Source: Acanthamoeba sp. SK_2022b
Taxonomy: Eukaryota; Discosea; Longamoebia; Acanthamoebidae
Direction of reading: 5' to 3'
DNA length: 28,415 bases
Assembly (NCBI GenBank): GCA_027943245.1
Contig: JANDJZ010000986.1
Span: 1 to 28,415 of the forward strand
The position numbers and the translations under genes were made by a program. Of this stretch, positions 10,173 through 19,436 are shown in pieces (position 1 is the first letter of the stretch; each line of letters begins with the position of its first letter). The notes below the pieces were generated by a model. That model searched no databases, was not told the origin of the DNA, and worked only from the letters and a program-made list of their open reading frames with translations.

Positions 10173-10721
10173 GATGTATCGACGTAGGAGGTCCTTCGAG
10201 TAGGCGATGACGAAGGGTGAGAGCAGGCCTGGGCCTGGACTGTGAGGATCGGCGAGGTTAGCACGATGGCAGATGTCCTCTGTCGCGTCGGCGACAGTGA
10301 GAGTGATCAGGCCATCCAGCTCAGCGAAGTAGGCGGCCACACTTTGATCTGGCTTCTTCTTCAGCGAGAAGAGCTGACAGATTGTAGTGATGAACCGCGT
10401 GGTGTTCTTCGCGAGCAGTTGCGCCTCAAGCAGATCGAGTGCTTGCTTGGCTGTAGCGGCGCCCTCGATTGATGGAAGCAGACTGTCATCAACTAGCTTC
10501 TTGATGATGCCTAGCGTCTGCTGGGCGTGCTTGTCATGCTCGAGCTGTCTCACAGCGAGAGCGTAGTCTGTCTCCGATTGATGGAGCTTGACTGGCGGCG
10601 CGAGCGTGCCAGTCGCATGGCCCTTGAGGCCGAGTGACTCGAGGTGTGCGATTACCTTCGAGTGCCACCTGCGGTAGTCGTCCGTGCCTTGGAGGAGTGG
10701 TATCCCCTTGTGCGCTTTCAT
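10173..10721 (-). pseudogene. copia gag N-terminal part
   Basis: ATG at 10721 opens a gag domain beginning MKAHKGIPLLQGTDDYRRWH, with the tryptophan and the Leu-rich helices of copia capsid proteins (QALDLLEAQLLA, SVAAYFAELDGL). It forms the virus-like particle shell. The frame leaves the true coding path at 10170-10178, where a one-base change separates LLRRY from the ISDWVEFDVNRARAK continuation. Confidence 0.88.
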
Positions 10722-10739
10722 GCCTTGTAGGCAACTGAC

Positions 10740-11400
10740 ACGGCGGTCACGGGGTGGGAGGTGGGGATGACTTGTCGCGGTTACGCGGCCAGGCGGGCGA
10801 CGGGCTAAGTCGCGGTCACGCGGGAGGCGTACGGGCGGTCAAGCGAGGTCGCGGGTAGGTGTGCAGGCGTGCGGGCGACGAGCCGAGTCGCGGTCACGCA
10901 GGCAGACGTACAGGCGAGTGAGGAGTCGCGGTTGCACTGGCAGACGTGCGGGTAACGGGCCAGGTCACGGTCACGTGGGCGAGTGTACAAGCGAGTAAAG
11001 AAATCGCGGTTACGCGCGCGGGCGTGCAGGCGAGGAGCTGGGTCGCGGTCACGCAGGCAGGCGCACGGGCGATTGAAGAACTTGCGGTTACGCGGGCGAG
11101 CGTGCGGGCGAGGAGCTAGTTCGCGGTCACGCAGGCAGGCGTACAGGCAAGTGGGGTGCAGTCGCAGTGACACGGGCGGGCGGGCGGGCGAGGAGCTAGT
11201 TCGCGGTCCCACAGGCAGGCGTACTGGATGAAGATGAAGTCGCGGTCAGGCGGCCAGACGAGCGGGCGAGTTGCAAGGTCGCGGTCTCGTCTGACGGGCG
11301 TGCAGGCGACTGAGCCGATGGGCTTGCGGTCACGTAGTCAGGTGGCTGGCTTGTCGTGCGGGCAAGCGGACGGGAGAGTGTAGTTGTTATTTGTTAGCAC
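10740..11400 (-). repeat. 39-bp minisatellite in the retrotransposon leader
   Basis: About 650 bp of degenerate units built round TCGCGGTCACGC, spaced about 39 bp, with alternating A and B variants giving a 78-bp higher order. On the minus strand one frame across 10805-11212 shows a 13-residue period (for example CLRDRELAPRPHA then RPRNRKFFNRPCA). It sits between the PBS and the gag ATG, so it is the 5' leader of the element RNA. Confidence 0.8.
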
Positions 11401-11411
11401 GCTTGTGAGCG

Positions 11412-11424
11412 TGGGCCCATAACC
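11412..11424 (-). other. Primer-binding site: half-tRNA-iMet type
   Basis: Directly inside the 5' LTR the element strand reads GGTTATGGGCCCA. Its complement UGGGCCCAUAACC matches the anticodon stem-loop of eukaryotic initiator tRNA-Met, not its 3' CCA end. Drosophila copia and yeast Ty5 use this unusual internal tRNA primer. Confidence 0.85.
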
Positions 11425-11642
11425 TATTGTGGCAGGTTATGATAGTCGCGTAGTGGTTTGAATACAAGCGTGTATATTTGTAGAGAAGAGTTGATAGAGT
11501 AGAAGGAAAGAGCGAGTTACATGATCAGAGCATGAGCTCCTTTTATAGATGTAGTTTTGGGCTACGATCAATTGGACAGAGTCAATGGCATTGAGCCATT
11601 GACACGGCTCTTTGATGCTGGTCGTGAGTTCGAGTCCGAACA
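11425..11642 (-). repeat. 5' LTR of the copia element
   Basis: 218 bp, 214 identical to the 3' LTR. It retains CpG at offsets 88, 199, 207 and 213 where the 3' LTR has TpG or CpA. It should carry the element promoter and the start of the genomic RNA. Confidence 0.95.
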
Positions 11643-11647
11643 GATTG
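11643..11647. repeat. Right target-site duplication GATTG
   Basis: Pairs with 6158-6162 and marks the right edge of the insertion. Confidence 0.9.
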
Positions 11648-11678
11648 CACATCACAGGGTCGGTCCCTACTCCAAAAT

Positions 11679-13603
11679 TCATACCTGCGCGACGGTGGAG
11701 GTCGAGGTAGGAGAGGCTTCAGTCTCAGTAGCCACTGGTAGATGGTGCGGCTGGTATTCATGGTAGTGGTGCTCCTGTGGCAGGGGCCACAGGTCGTTAT
11801 GGAAGGTGGGCTGATGGACTGATTCCTCGTGGGTACCGCTGGGGAGCAGGAGCTCAAAGATGTCCCGGTCCGCTGGACTAACTATCCTGGCCTCCTCTCC
11901 GTTTTCGTCATCTACCGCTAGAGTGGAAAAAAAGGTGTTGGCCCAGGGCGACAGGTGAGGAGGGAGAGATCCAGCGTGGCCTACCTTGCAGGATGCGTGT
12001 GATTATATCTTCATCCATGCTTAGCACTCTGTATGTGCCGTTGCTGCTCTCGCTCACAAGCTCGACATCGCCTTCGAGTTGGAAAGTTTCGGTCTTCCTC
12101 CTCTTTGCTGGTGCTTCCCCAGTCGTAGACCTTCCTCCTTCCTCGGAGGTATCGAAAGCCGGTAAGAGCGCGGGCGTTGTTGGAGGGAAGGTCCCTGGCG
12201 TCGAGGAGGACATGAAGTCCGTGGGGGGCGCGGTATGAAAGATGAATGCCGAGGCGTGGCTGGGCGTTCTCACAAAGCCCGTACCCGCAGTCACTGCAGT
12301 GGGAGCGGGTGCGGGTGCGGGTACGAGTGCAGGTGCAAGTGCGGGTGCAGGAGCGACAATGAGAGGTGCAGGAGCTTGAGCACAAGGAGCGGGAGTGGAA
12401 GCCAGAGCTGGATGAGGGGGCGGCGGCTGGGAGAGCGGCAGAATGGCGGGCTGCCCCTGTCCTAGCGGTACTGGAGTGGTGCCCGCGAGTGTCAAATCAG
12501 TGAGGATTGGGCGGAGGGGGTAGACGACGCACATGGGTACTCACGGAACGGTCCGCCTGCCAGGACCCCTTTGGGCACGTCGTCCAACTGGAGAGACTCG
12601 TACTTGCCCTCGTCGTTGAGCACGAGCATCCACCTACACGTGTCCGCCAGCGTGCGGATAGGGACCGGTCCGAGGTTGCACACGCTGTGCTTCTTGAGGC
12701 GACCACCCACGTTGACGGCAAGGACGCGTTCGTTGGGGAACGTGTAGCTCGGACGCAGCAGGAAGTCACCCTCATGCGAGAGCTTGCGACAAGCCTCCTC
12801 GTCCGTTATGAGCAGCAGGTGCCCTTTCTTCCACGCGTCATGCTACGTAGTTATCCGATACTATACGGTGAGCAAGAGGGCGGCAGGAGTGGAGGTTAAG
12901 AGGGGGGGGGGCGCATGGTGATACATACATGGCTTCCCACTTTGATGAAGCTATCAAGGAAGGGCGCAAAGCTCGTAAAACCCTTGCGCAGCTCCACCTG
13001 GAGCACCTCGTCCTCCTCGGCCTGAACGGGCCGCATGTAGGCGGTGTCGTTGGTAAGAATCTTGCTCAGCAGGAAGCTTCTCGCCAACACGAGCAGCCAG
13101 TGGTCCACGCTGAGCCCATAGAGCTCCCTCTCCTCTTTCTCGCCAATCTCGTCCTTCTTGAGGTTCTCGATCTCCTGCAGCTTGTCCGTCAGCATCTGCA
13201 CGGTGACCTGCGAAGAGCTGTGGGTCCGCCTTGCGAGCTTCGGGAGCCACAACTTGACCTCGCCATCTGTCGCAGAGAGACTCAACTGCAGGGGCTCGTT
13301 GTCCTTCCAGTCCTTGCAGGGCGTGAAGCGTGGCCAATAGGTGACGCTGCCGTCCTTCCGTGTGCCCTCCTTCGGCACCCTGATCACCTTTTGCTCCGCT
13401 TCCCTGCGACGCGCATCGGTGGACTTGCCGGTGACCTTCTCTCGGTGGTATGCCACGTGGGTCTGCGTGGAATCGACGAGGGCGAAGCGGTTGGGCCTGG
13501 GACCCCAGCAGCGCACGCCCACCCTGAAGCTGTCGCCGGTCTGTACGCAGGTTATGAATTCGACTTGTGGCGCTTTAGGGGTGTCGAACAAAGGGTGCTG
13601 CAT
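11679..13603 (-). CDS. SH2-domain protein, possibly STAT-like, 4 exons or more
   Basis: Exons are 13603-12929, 12842-12545, 12470-11985 and 11917-11679; phases match and give about 565 aa up to TGA at 11681-11679. Exon 1 (225 aa) is a beta-rich domain followed by a helical segment. Exon 2 opens with an SH2 fold: DAWKKGHL, EEACRKL, then GDFLLRPS with the phosphotyrosine-binding arginine and HSV downstream. The FLLR form, the W..G entry and the helical linker before it recall STAT proteins (DNA-binding, linker, SH2), but I cannot prove that. Exons 3-4 encode a Pro/Ala-rich disordered tail with KRRK and several tyrosines (GTYRVL, HHYHEYQP), where a STAT would carry its phosphorylated tyrosine. 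The stop falls inside a donor-like GTATGA, and the retrotransposon begins 37 bp beyond, so the gene may have lost its true last exon. Confidence 0.75.
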
Positions 13604-14326
13604 CGTCTATCTTGAGGTGGTGTAACGAGATGGGATGGGAAGGAAGATAGAACTTCTTCTTTAAAAGGCCAAGCGCTTAGAATCTGTAGACCTGACGTTC
13701 AAGGAAGCACCGACATACCAGTGCTAAGGGGTCGAACAACTGAAATCTCCCGTGAACAGCACCGGCTAACCGAATGAGCGTGTCACTCTCGGAGTTTGGT
13801 TACGCCGGAAGACTTCCACCGAACAGACCAGATTTTGTGTAGACTTTTGCATTCTTCGAATACCACTCGGGCTCTAATTGCGTTGTTTCTCGGTTTGAAA
13901 CACAAAGCTACTGCACTGATTGGTACACCTCAGCACACAGCTCAAGTTCTGACCGTTACGGTTGAAGGAAGAAGAGTTTATTTTCACGTTCATCTTTAGG
14001 GTCTTCTCACTTTCCTGTAACTGGAGCAACATAAACTCACGTTAGGGCAGGCTCAACGGTAAAGGCAGCATGCGCCTTCGTGTTCTTGTCGTTTACCTTT
14101 TGAACCCTCTCTCTCGCGGTGTGCCCCACACGACCCGAGCATTAGAGTCATTCTCACGGATAACTCTCAGTTTCTTGAACGAAGGCCCTTATGTGCCTCC
14201 GATAAGAAGACGTAGATGATGACAGAGTTTGGCCACGCTCAAACGCGCCATAAGAGCTGAGATAGACTAGTCTGTGCCTCGTGTCTTAACAGAACAATGG
14301 AGGACTTAGTAGTGCGGACCATTTAT
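13604..14326. other. Intergenic region between GST and SH2 genes
   Basis: About 720 bp of lower GC than the genes on either side. It contains the SH2 gene's upstream region (nearest 13603) and the GST gene's 3' flank. A 67-codon open frame on the + strand (13796-13999) resembles nothing I know and lacks support. No tRNA or other RNA gene was recognised. Confidence 0.5.
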
Positions 14327-14327
14327 T
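14322..14327 (-). other. AATAAA polyA signal overlapping the GST stop codon
   Basis: On the minus strand the GST stop TAA (14329-14327) runs into ATAAA, so AATAAA at 14327-14322 shares a base with the stop. A signal this close to the stop implies a very short 3' UTR. Confidence 0.6.
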
Positions 14328-15162
14328 TACTCCTTCTTGGCGTAGACATCGCGGGCGAGGTAGGCCTTGACGCGCTCACGGGCAGCGATGCCTTCGTAGT
14401 AGGACTTGATGGTAGGGTATTTTTCCAGTACCTCCTTACTGCCCTCCACATGAATGCGGAACGAGTGCAGAGTGGTCCACAGGCTCACATCAGCGTAGCT
14501 CAGCTGCATCGGTTAGGATGACGTCAGCACATAGGGTGACCGCGGCAAGAGTAGCTGGAGGGACAAGCGCACCTTGGAGCCCACTAGGAAGCCGGTGTTG
14601 CCGTTCTGCTCGAGAAGCTTGGCAAAGATGGCCAGCTGGGCTGGAAGATGCTCGCTCAGCAGCTGAGTGATGGCTGTGGCCTTCTGGTCCTCAGGAGTGC
14701 GGAAGAGGGTCTGGACCAAGCGGTTTCTGAGGTCGACCACGCCCTCGGCCGCCTGGTCGATGAGAGCAGCTTCGTTGGCGTTATCACCGTTGTAGCCATG
14801 CTGGCGGGCCAGGTGACGGAGGATGGCGGCGCTCTGCGCGAGCTTCAGGCCCGAGGGTTCATCGTAGAGGGGCACCTGGCCGAACGGTGCCTTACCTGCG
14901 CCCTCACTTGGTCAGGCCACCATCCCAATGCACCTCAGCGAGCTGTCACTGACCGTTCGCTGACGCTGGTGTGTCGAGAGAGGGAAGAGTGGGAGGTGGC
15001 GGTACCAGCGGCCTGGTATTGGGGCTTGACCTCAGCCCAGTTGGTGAGAGCGACGAAGTCGTAGTCTACGCCAGCGTCCTCAAGGAGAACGCGGGGGGCT
15101 TCGGCGAGGCCAGCAAGAGAGAAGTAGGTGAGGGTAGGCTTAGTCACGGTCGCGGTGGCCAT
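14327..15162 (-). CDS. Sigma-class-like glutathione S-transferase
   Basis: Three exons, 15162-15006, 14895-14573 and 14503-14327, give 218 aa, the normal length for a cytosolic GST. The N-terminal thioredoxin-like domain starts TLTYFSLAGLAEAPRVLLED with Tyr13 in the catalytic position of sigma-class enzymes. The cis-proline region reads APFGQVPLYDE, restored exactly across the first splice, and the glutathione-contacting QSAAILRHLARQHG motif follows. The C-terminal all-alpha domain ends in SYADVSLWTTLHSF and KAYLARDVYAKKE. The enzyme conjugates glutathione to electrophiles; some sigma members are prostaglandin D synthases. No targeting signal is seen, so it is probably cytosolic. Confidence 0.92.
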
Positions 15163-15520
15163 CTTGTATGTGTGTTTGTTAGTGCTTGAGTCGCAGTATG
15201 CTTGATGTGGTGGGATTGATCACTTCGCTATTTGTAGGCGTTCTGCGTATTCTCTCCGATAGCAAAATCGCGGCGATAGCAATTGCGAATTGGCGATAGC
15301 AACAATTTGCTGGCTTGTTGCGTAGCTTTCTATTGGACGCCCTTAATTCCTGGTTATGGCGAACCGCCAATGCGCAATTTGCGTTTTGGATTCGAATCAT
15401 CAACTATCGCCGGCTGAAGATACAGGGCCTCCTGTCAGAGCGCATCTGCGCAGGGTCTTCACACGTTCGGACGTGTTATTGGAAACATATCAAGTACAGA
15501 GCCTCAGAGCAATGGCCTTT
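15163..15520 (-). promoter_or_regulatory. GST upstream region with repeated CGATAGCAA motif
   Basis: Between the GST start (15162) and the stop of the RasGAP gene (15521). CGATAGCAA occurs three times, at 15258-15266, 15274-15282 and 15294-15302, and GGCGATAG appears inverted near 15402-15411. The spacing of 16 and 20 bp and the position 96-140 bp before the GST ATG suggest regulatory sites. No function is proven. Confidence 0.4.
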
Positions 15521-18500
15521 TCATGGCTGCTGGGCCGAAGCTGGGTGGTCGTCTGCCTCGTCGTCGCTTGACGTGCCTGTGTCGTTGTCGAGCTCGTGGT
15601 CTTGGGTGAGATAGCGGAGCCGCTCTAGCGCATCCTCAACGGCGAAGGCAGGAAATTCGCGCAGTTCGGCTTCGAGCTCTCCGGCGTGGGAGTGCACGAA
15701 CTGATACATGACCTTCAGGGCCTTTTGCCTAAACTGACGGGGCACGATCGACGTGGGCGGCTCGCCAAACGTCGGGTCGGCCGCCGGCGCACAGAGCTCG
15801 TCAAAGAAGGCCTCAAGCTTGGCTACGTTGCGCTGGATGAACCCATTCATGGCCTCCATGTAGGTCTCCTTGGCTCCGAATTCGTTTTTGTTGGCCAGGT
15901 TCTGTAGCGTCTTGGTGATGAGGATGAGCGTGCGCAGCGTCTGCGGGTGGGTCTGGCCCTTCACCAGCCCGTAGGTCTGGGGCACCAGCAGCGCCGGGCA
16001 CTGGGAAGAGTCCACGCGAGTCAGCCCAAGCACCGATTAGGGGTGGTGGGGCGCGGTGTCTACTTACAATGAAGCGGAGAAAGATGAGGTTGCCCAGCAC
16101 GCGGTGGATGTGCTCCGGGTGGTCGTAGCGCATATCTTCGTACAGCATTCGGCACAGCTGCCGCATGTATCTGCGCCACCGGACAAGTGGTGGTTAGAAA
16201 ACTTGCAATCCTTGATGCGCGTGGCTGGCTGATGGGTGGCCGCACGGTGGGAAGTAGGCGATGGAGTCGATTATCCGCGCAAACAGTTTCTGTACGAGGA
16301 GCTCCAGCTGCAGGCGCCCAAGCGAAGAGTCCTGCCCCTCCTCCATCATCTTCGGATTGATCTGATGGGTTTGGGAGTCCAGAGGGGTTCAATTTGCAAG
16401 GCACCAACCACTAGACCAATGAAAAAGTGGTGTGGGTGAGGGTTGCACCTCAACGGCAGAGAAGACGCTGCCAAAGGGCGCCGAGTCGCTGTCGGACACG
16501 TTGGATCGAGGCGACTTGGCTTCGACCTGAGTGGACGCTGTCAGCGTTGAATGAACAGAAATCAATTTTCAGGAGGCCGCGGCGTACGTTGTTAGCGATC
16601 TCAAGTTCGGCAATGGGGTAGGCGAAGGCGCGCCATAGGTAAGGAAGGCCCACCATGCGACTGAACACGGAGAAGGCGTCCACGCCAGGCGACTGCTCCC
16701 TGAAGAGCACCTGGAAGTCGGCTTCGTCTTCTAGCGCCAGGAGCTCGCTCCGCAGCAGGAGGCGCACCAGCTCGGCGCCGCGGTTGGCCGACTGGTGCAC
16801 CAGCACCATTGCCGCGGCGACCTCGTCGATGCTCGAGGAGTGGGCGTGCGAGACGGCGCCCACCGCCTGAACCACGTGCTTATCCATCAAGAACTGGGAG
16901 CACGTGTCAGCCCCGTGTGTAAGTTCGTCACAGGCACACATTAACGCACCTCAACCAGCACCTCCCTGACCTTGACGTTGAGCTGTCGCATGGGCAACAG
17001 CTTGACTTCATGACTCTCCATCGAGTCTCGACGCCACACGAGCATCTGGTAGTTGGGCTCGCGCAGGATTATAGTGGGCGCCCGCCTGTAATTGAGGTAG
17101 AAGACAAGGCCGAAGCCGCAGAGCACGACCAGGACAAGGACGAACGCGACGGGGAGCGTCGACGCCAGGACGATGGCGTAGGTCGGAGTGCCGCTGTCCC
17201 CGCCGTCCACCGGCTCCTCGCAGTATGCGCCCGTCCAGCCCGAGTCGCATCGACAGACGCCGCTGACGCAGATGCCCTGGTTGGAACAGATGGCGCCGCT
17301 CGCCACGCAGCCCGAGAGCGAGGAGACCGGCTTGCCTTGGCAGGTTATGCTAACGACCTGATCCAGGATGCGAGACATGAGCACGCTGGAGCTGCCGGCG
17401 GCGATGAGCTGGTTGGCCTTGAGGATGTCGCCAGCCGCGGGGTCTGTCTGCACCCAGTAGATCCAGTCGGCCAGCGCGGCCGCCCTGGTGCAGTCCGGCA
17501 TCTCGGTCGCGTGCACCACAAGGGAGTTGTAGCACACGAGGGGCCAGCTCCCCTGACCCGGGGCTGCGTAGATTACCTGCTGGCTGAGCGCGCTGGGAGA
17601 GTTGGTGATGGCCGAGACGACGTTGGCCTCGGTTGGCGCCACGGCCTTGTCCCCCGAGAAGTTGCCGGATAGTGCCAGCGCTCGCGAGTTGGCCAGCGTG
17701 TAGGTGATGAACGTGTTGGATGTCGAGAGGCTGTACGGGGTGTTGTCCAGGGCATCCCACAAGTAGAACTGGTTGGCCACAGGCACGGTGCGGTTAGCGG
17801 CGCGTGCCACCACGGGGTAGTCGCTGCCGAGACTGGAGTTGCCCACTGCCGCGCGGTACTCGGGCACCTCGAGACCGATGAGCGTGTTGGTGACCTGGGT
17901 CAGCACCTGCGCTGTCTGGAAGTAGAGCACGGTGATTGACCGATGCGGTATGAGGCTGGAGATGTTGGAGTTGAGCTCCAGGATGCGGGGATCGTCCCAG
18001 AACTCGACGTCGCCCATAAGCACCTGGGCCACCAGCTGGAGGCTCATCACCAGCGCCTCATCGCTATCGACCAGCTCCGGTATGTTGTAGGCGAAGATGC
18101 TGCCGTAGGCGATCATCGGCACCAGAACGGCGTCGGGCAGGATAAGGCGCTGCTCCGCGGTCAGAGGTAAGCCGGAGGAGGCAAAGTCGTAGGAGCTGTC
18201 GATCATGTCCGTGAGAGCCTGAGCCGAAGACGAGCTCGCGTAGTACTTGATGTCCACGCCGCTGGTGGATTTGAAGGAGCTTGCCAGCGGAGGGTAGCAC
18301 GGCAGCACCGGGCCTGATCCCAGGAGGTAGGTCGTGGTGATCACCTGGTCGCCGTTACAAGTGATGTCGCGCATGCGGTCGAGCGCAGCGCGCCGGTGGC
18401 CCGCGTCAAGTGGGATGTAGCCGTAGTTGGAAATCGCGGTGGCGGCCATGTTGTTGAGCTGCGCCCAGCTTGCAAACCCCAACACGTACTTGACCTTGTA

Positions 18501-19436
18501 GCAGTTGTTGACCGACGCCAGATCGGTTTCGACGAGGACCGAGACCAGGACCGAGAGCGGCCACGAGCCCTGGGCTCCGGTGTTTGTGATGTCATCCGCA
18601 GCTCCGGCGAGTTTCATGGCGTTGGAGATGGCCGAGGAGGTCGGTCCCACGGTCGTGTCCGGCCCACCGGGGACCGGGTGCAGCTTCGCCGAGGCTAGGC
18701 CGCTCGAGATGAGCTGCGGAGCCATAACGAAGACCAGAGACGGTCCCGCGCTGGCGCTGAAGTTGGCTGCGACATCTAGTTTTCTCGACAGCGTACAAGC
18801 GGACGACGCCCGCCTGGCCACGAAGGGAGGAAGCGAAGAGAAGCCTCCGGTAGACAGCGCAGACACCAGGCTAGGAGGGCCGGCCTTACGAAGAAAGCGT
18901 GTGAGCACATCCGCCTCGTCGTCGGGGTTGGAGCAAACGACGAGGGTGATGTCTCCGACGGGTAGGGTCAGCCACGGGTTGAGCTCGGCGATGGCCGAAT
19001 CGTTCCACGAGGTGACTTGGCCACTCCATATTCCCACCAACGTGTCTACACTTAAGACGAGCTGATTAGAGTCGGACGAGTTGGCAAAGTGGGACGCGTT
19101 GTAGCCAATGGCCAAGGCCGAAGCCATCAATGGGATGCTGTTAAGTCTGCCAGTGGTAACCTGTGATGCATCCACGAGGGCCGGCGTGCTCGCGAAGGCC
19201 AGTTGGCCCCTGGATAGGGAGAAGATGTCGGAAGAGACGTCTGTGGTGATTCGGTAGGTGATGTCGGCATCGTCCTCCACGCTGGCGTAGCGGGAGGCGA
19301 GGTCCGCGTAAACGTCTTGGGACCACTCCGGCCCGGCCCCTGTGATGGAAACTGCCTCCGCAAAGGTAGCCGGGTCGAGAGGAGTTAGAAGCAGCAGAGC
19401 CTTAACGACGAGGAGCGTTCGAGCCCAGCTGCTCAT
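15521..19436 (-). CDS. Receptor-like protein: two PBP domains, EGF, TM, cytoplasmic RasGAP
   Basis: Exons are 19436-16950, 16893-16588, 16526-16449, 16361-16246, 16170-16068 and 16000-15521; all phases match and give 1189 aa. ATG 19436 starts a signal peptide (ARTLLVVKALLLLTPLDPA). Two PstS-type phosphate-binding-like domains follow (about 20-330 and 360-690), with ALAIGYNAS, LVGIWSGQVTSWNDS and AELNPWLTLP in the first and VLMGDVEFWDDPRI in the second. A six-cysteine EGF-like module ends in CRCDSGWTGAYCE (about 710-741) and one membrane helix lies at about 752-781. Residues from 830 form a RasGAP domain: the arginine finger in LFREQS (R894), RMVGLPYL, and FLRFI-CPALL across an intron, then TLQNLANKNEFG. 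RasGAPs switch Ras off; here a ligand-binding ectodomain may control that. I know no precedent for this combination. Confidence 0.88.

Larger units (their letters stand above)
6163..11642 (-). mobile_element. Ty1/copia LTR retrotransposon, complete but degenerate
   Basis: A 5480-bp element reads on the minus strand. In transcription order it has 5' LTR (11425-11642), PBS, a repeat-rich leader, gag with a CCHC zinc knuckle, protease, integrase, reverse transcriptase, RNase H, PPT and 3' LTR (6163-6380). Integrase before RT places it in Ty1/copia. The 5-bp TSD is intact. The single gag-pol frame expected for copia is broken at about 10170-10178, 9648-9656 and 7824-7830 (frameshifts) and by TGA at 8374-8372, so it is probably not autonomous. 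LTR identity of 214/218 suggests a fairly recent insertion. Confidence 0.95.

Noticed and set aside
7824..10178. Programmed ribosomal frameshifting in gag-pol
   Set aside because: Copia elements use a single frame, the three shifts fall at different domain joins, and no clear slippery site was seen. Mutation or assembly error is simpler.
10805..11212. A 135-codon Arg-rich gene in the retrotransposon leader
   Set aside because: The frame exists because 39 bp is a multiple of three. No known domain, and the units are degenerate at DNA level.
13796..13999. 67-codon + strand open frame in the GST-SH2 spacer
   Set aside because: No domain, no clear start context or neighbour link, and low-complexity content typical of intergenic DNA.
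15380..15420. B-box-like GATTCGAATC
   Set aside because: No A box or acceptor stem at suitable distance; chance match.
16379..16420. tRNA-like D-arm (TGGTCTAGTGGTTGG on the minus strand) in a RasGAP intron
   Set aside because: The A-box resemblance is good, but there is no anticodon arm and the only T-loop-like sequence lies in the opposite orientation. It is inside an 87-nt intron that splices in phase, so it is not a tRNA gene.
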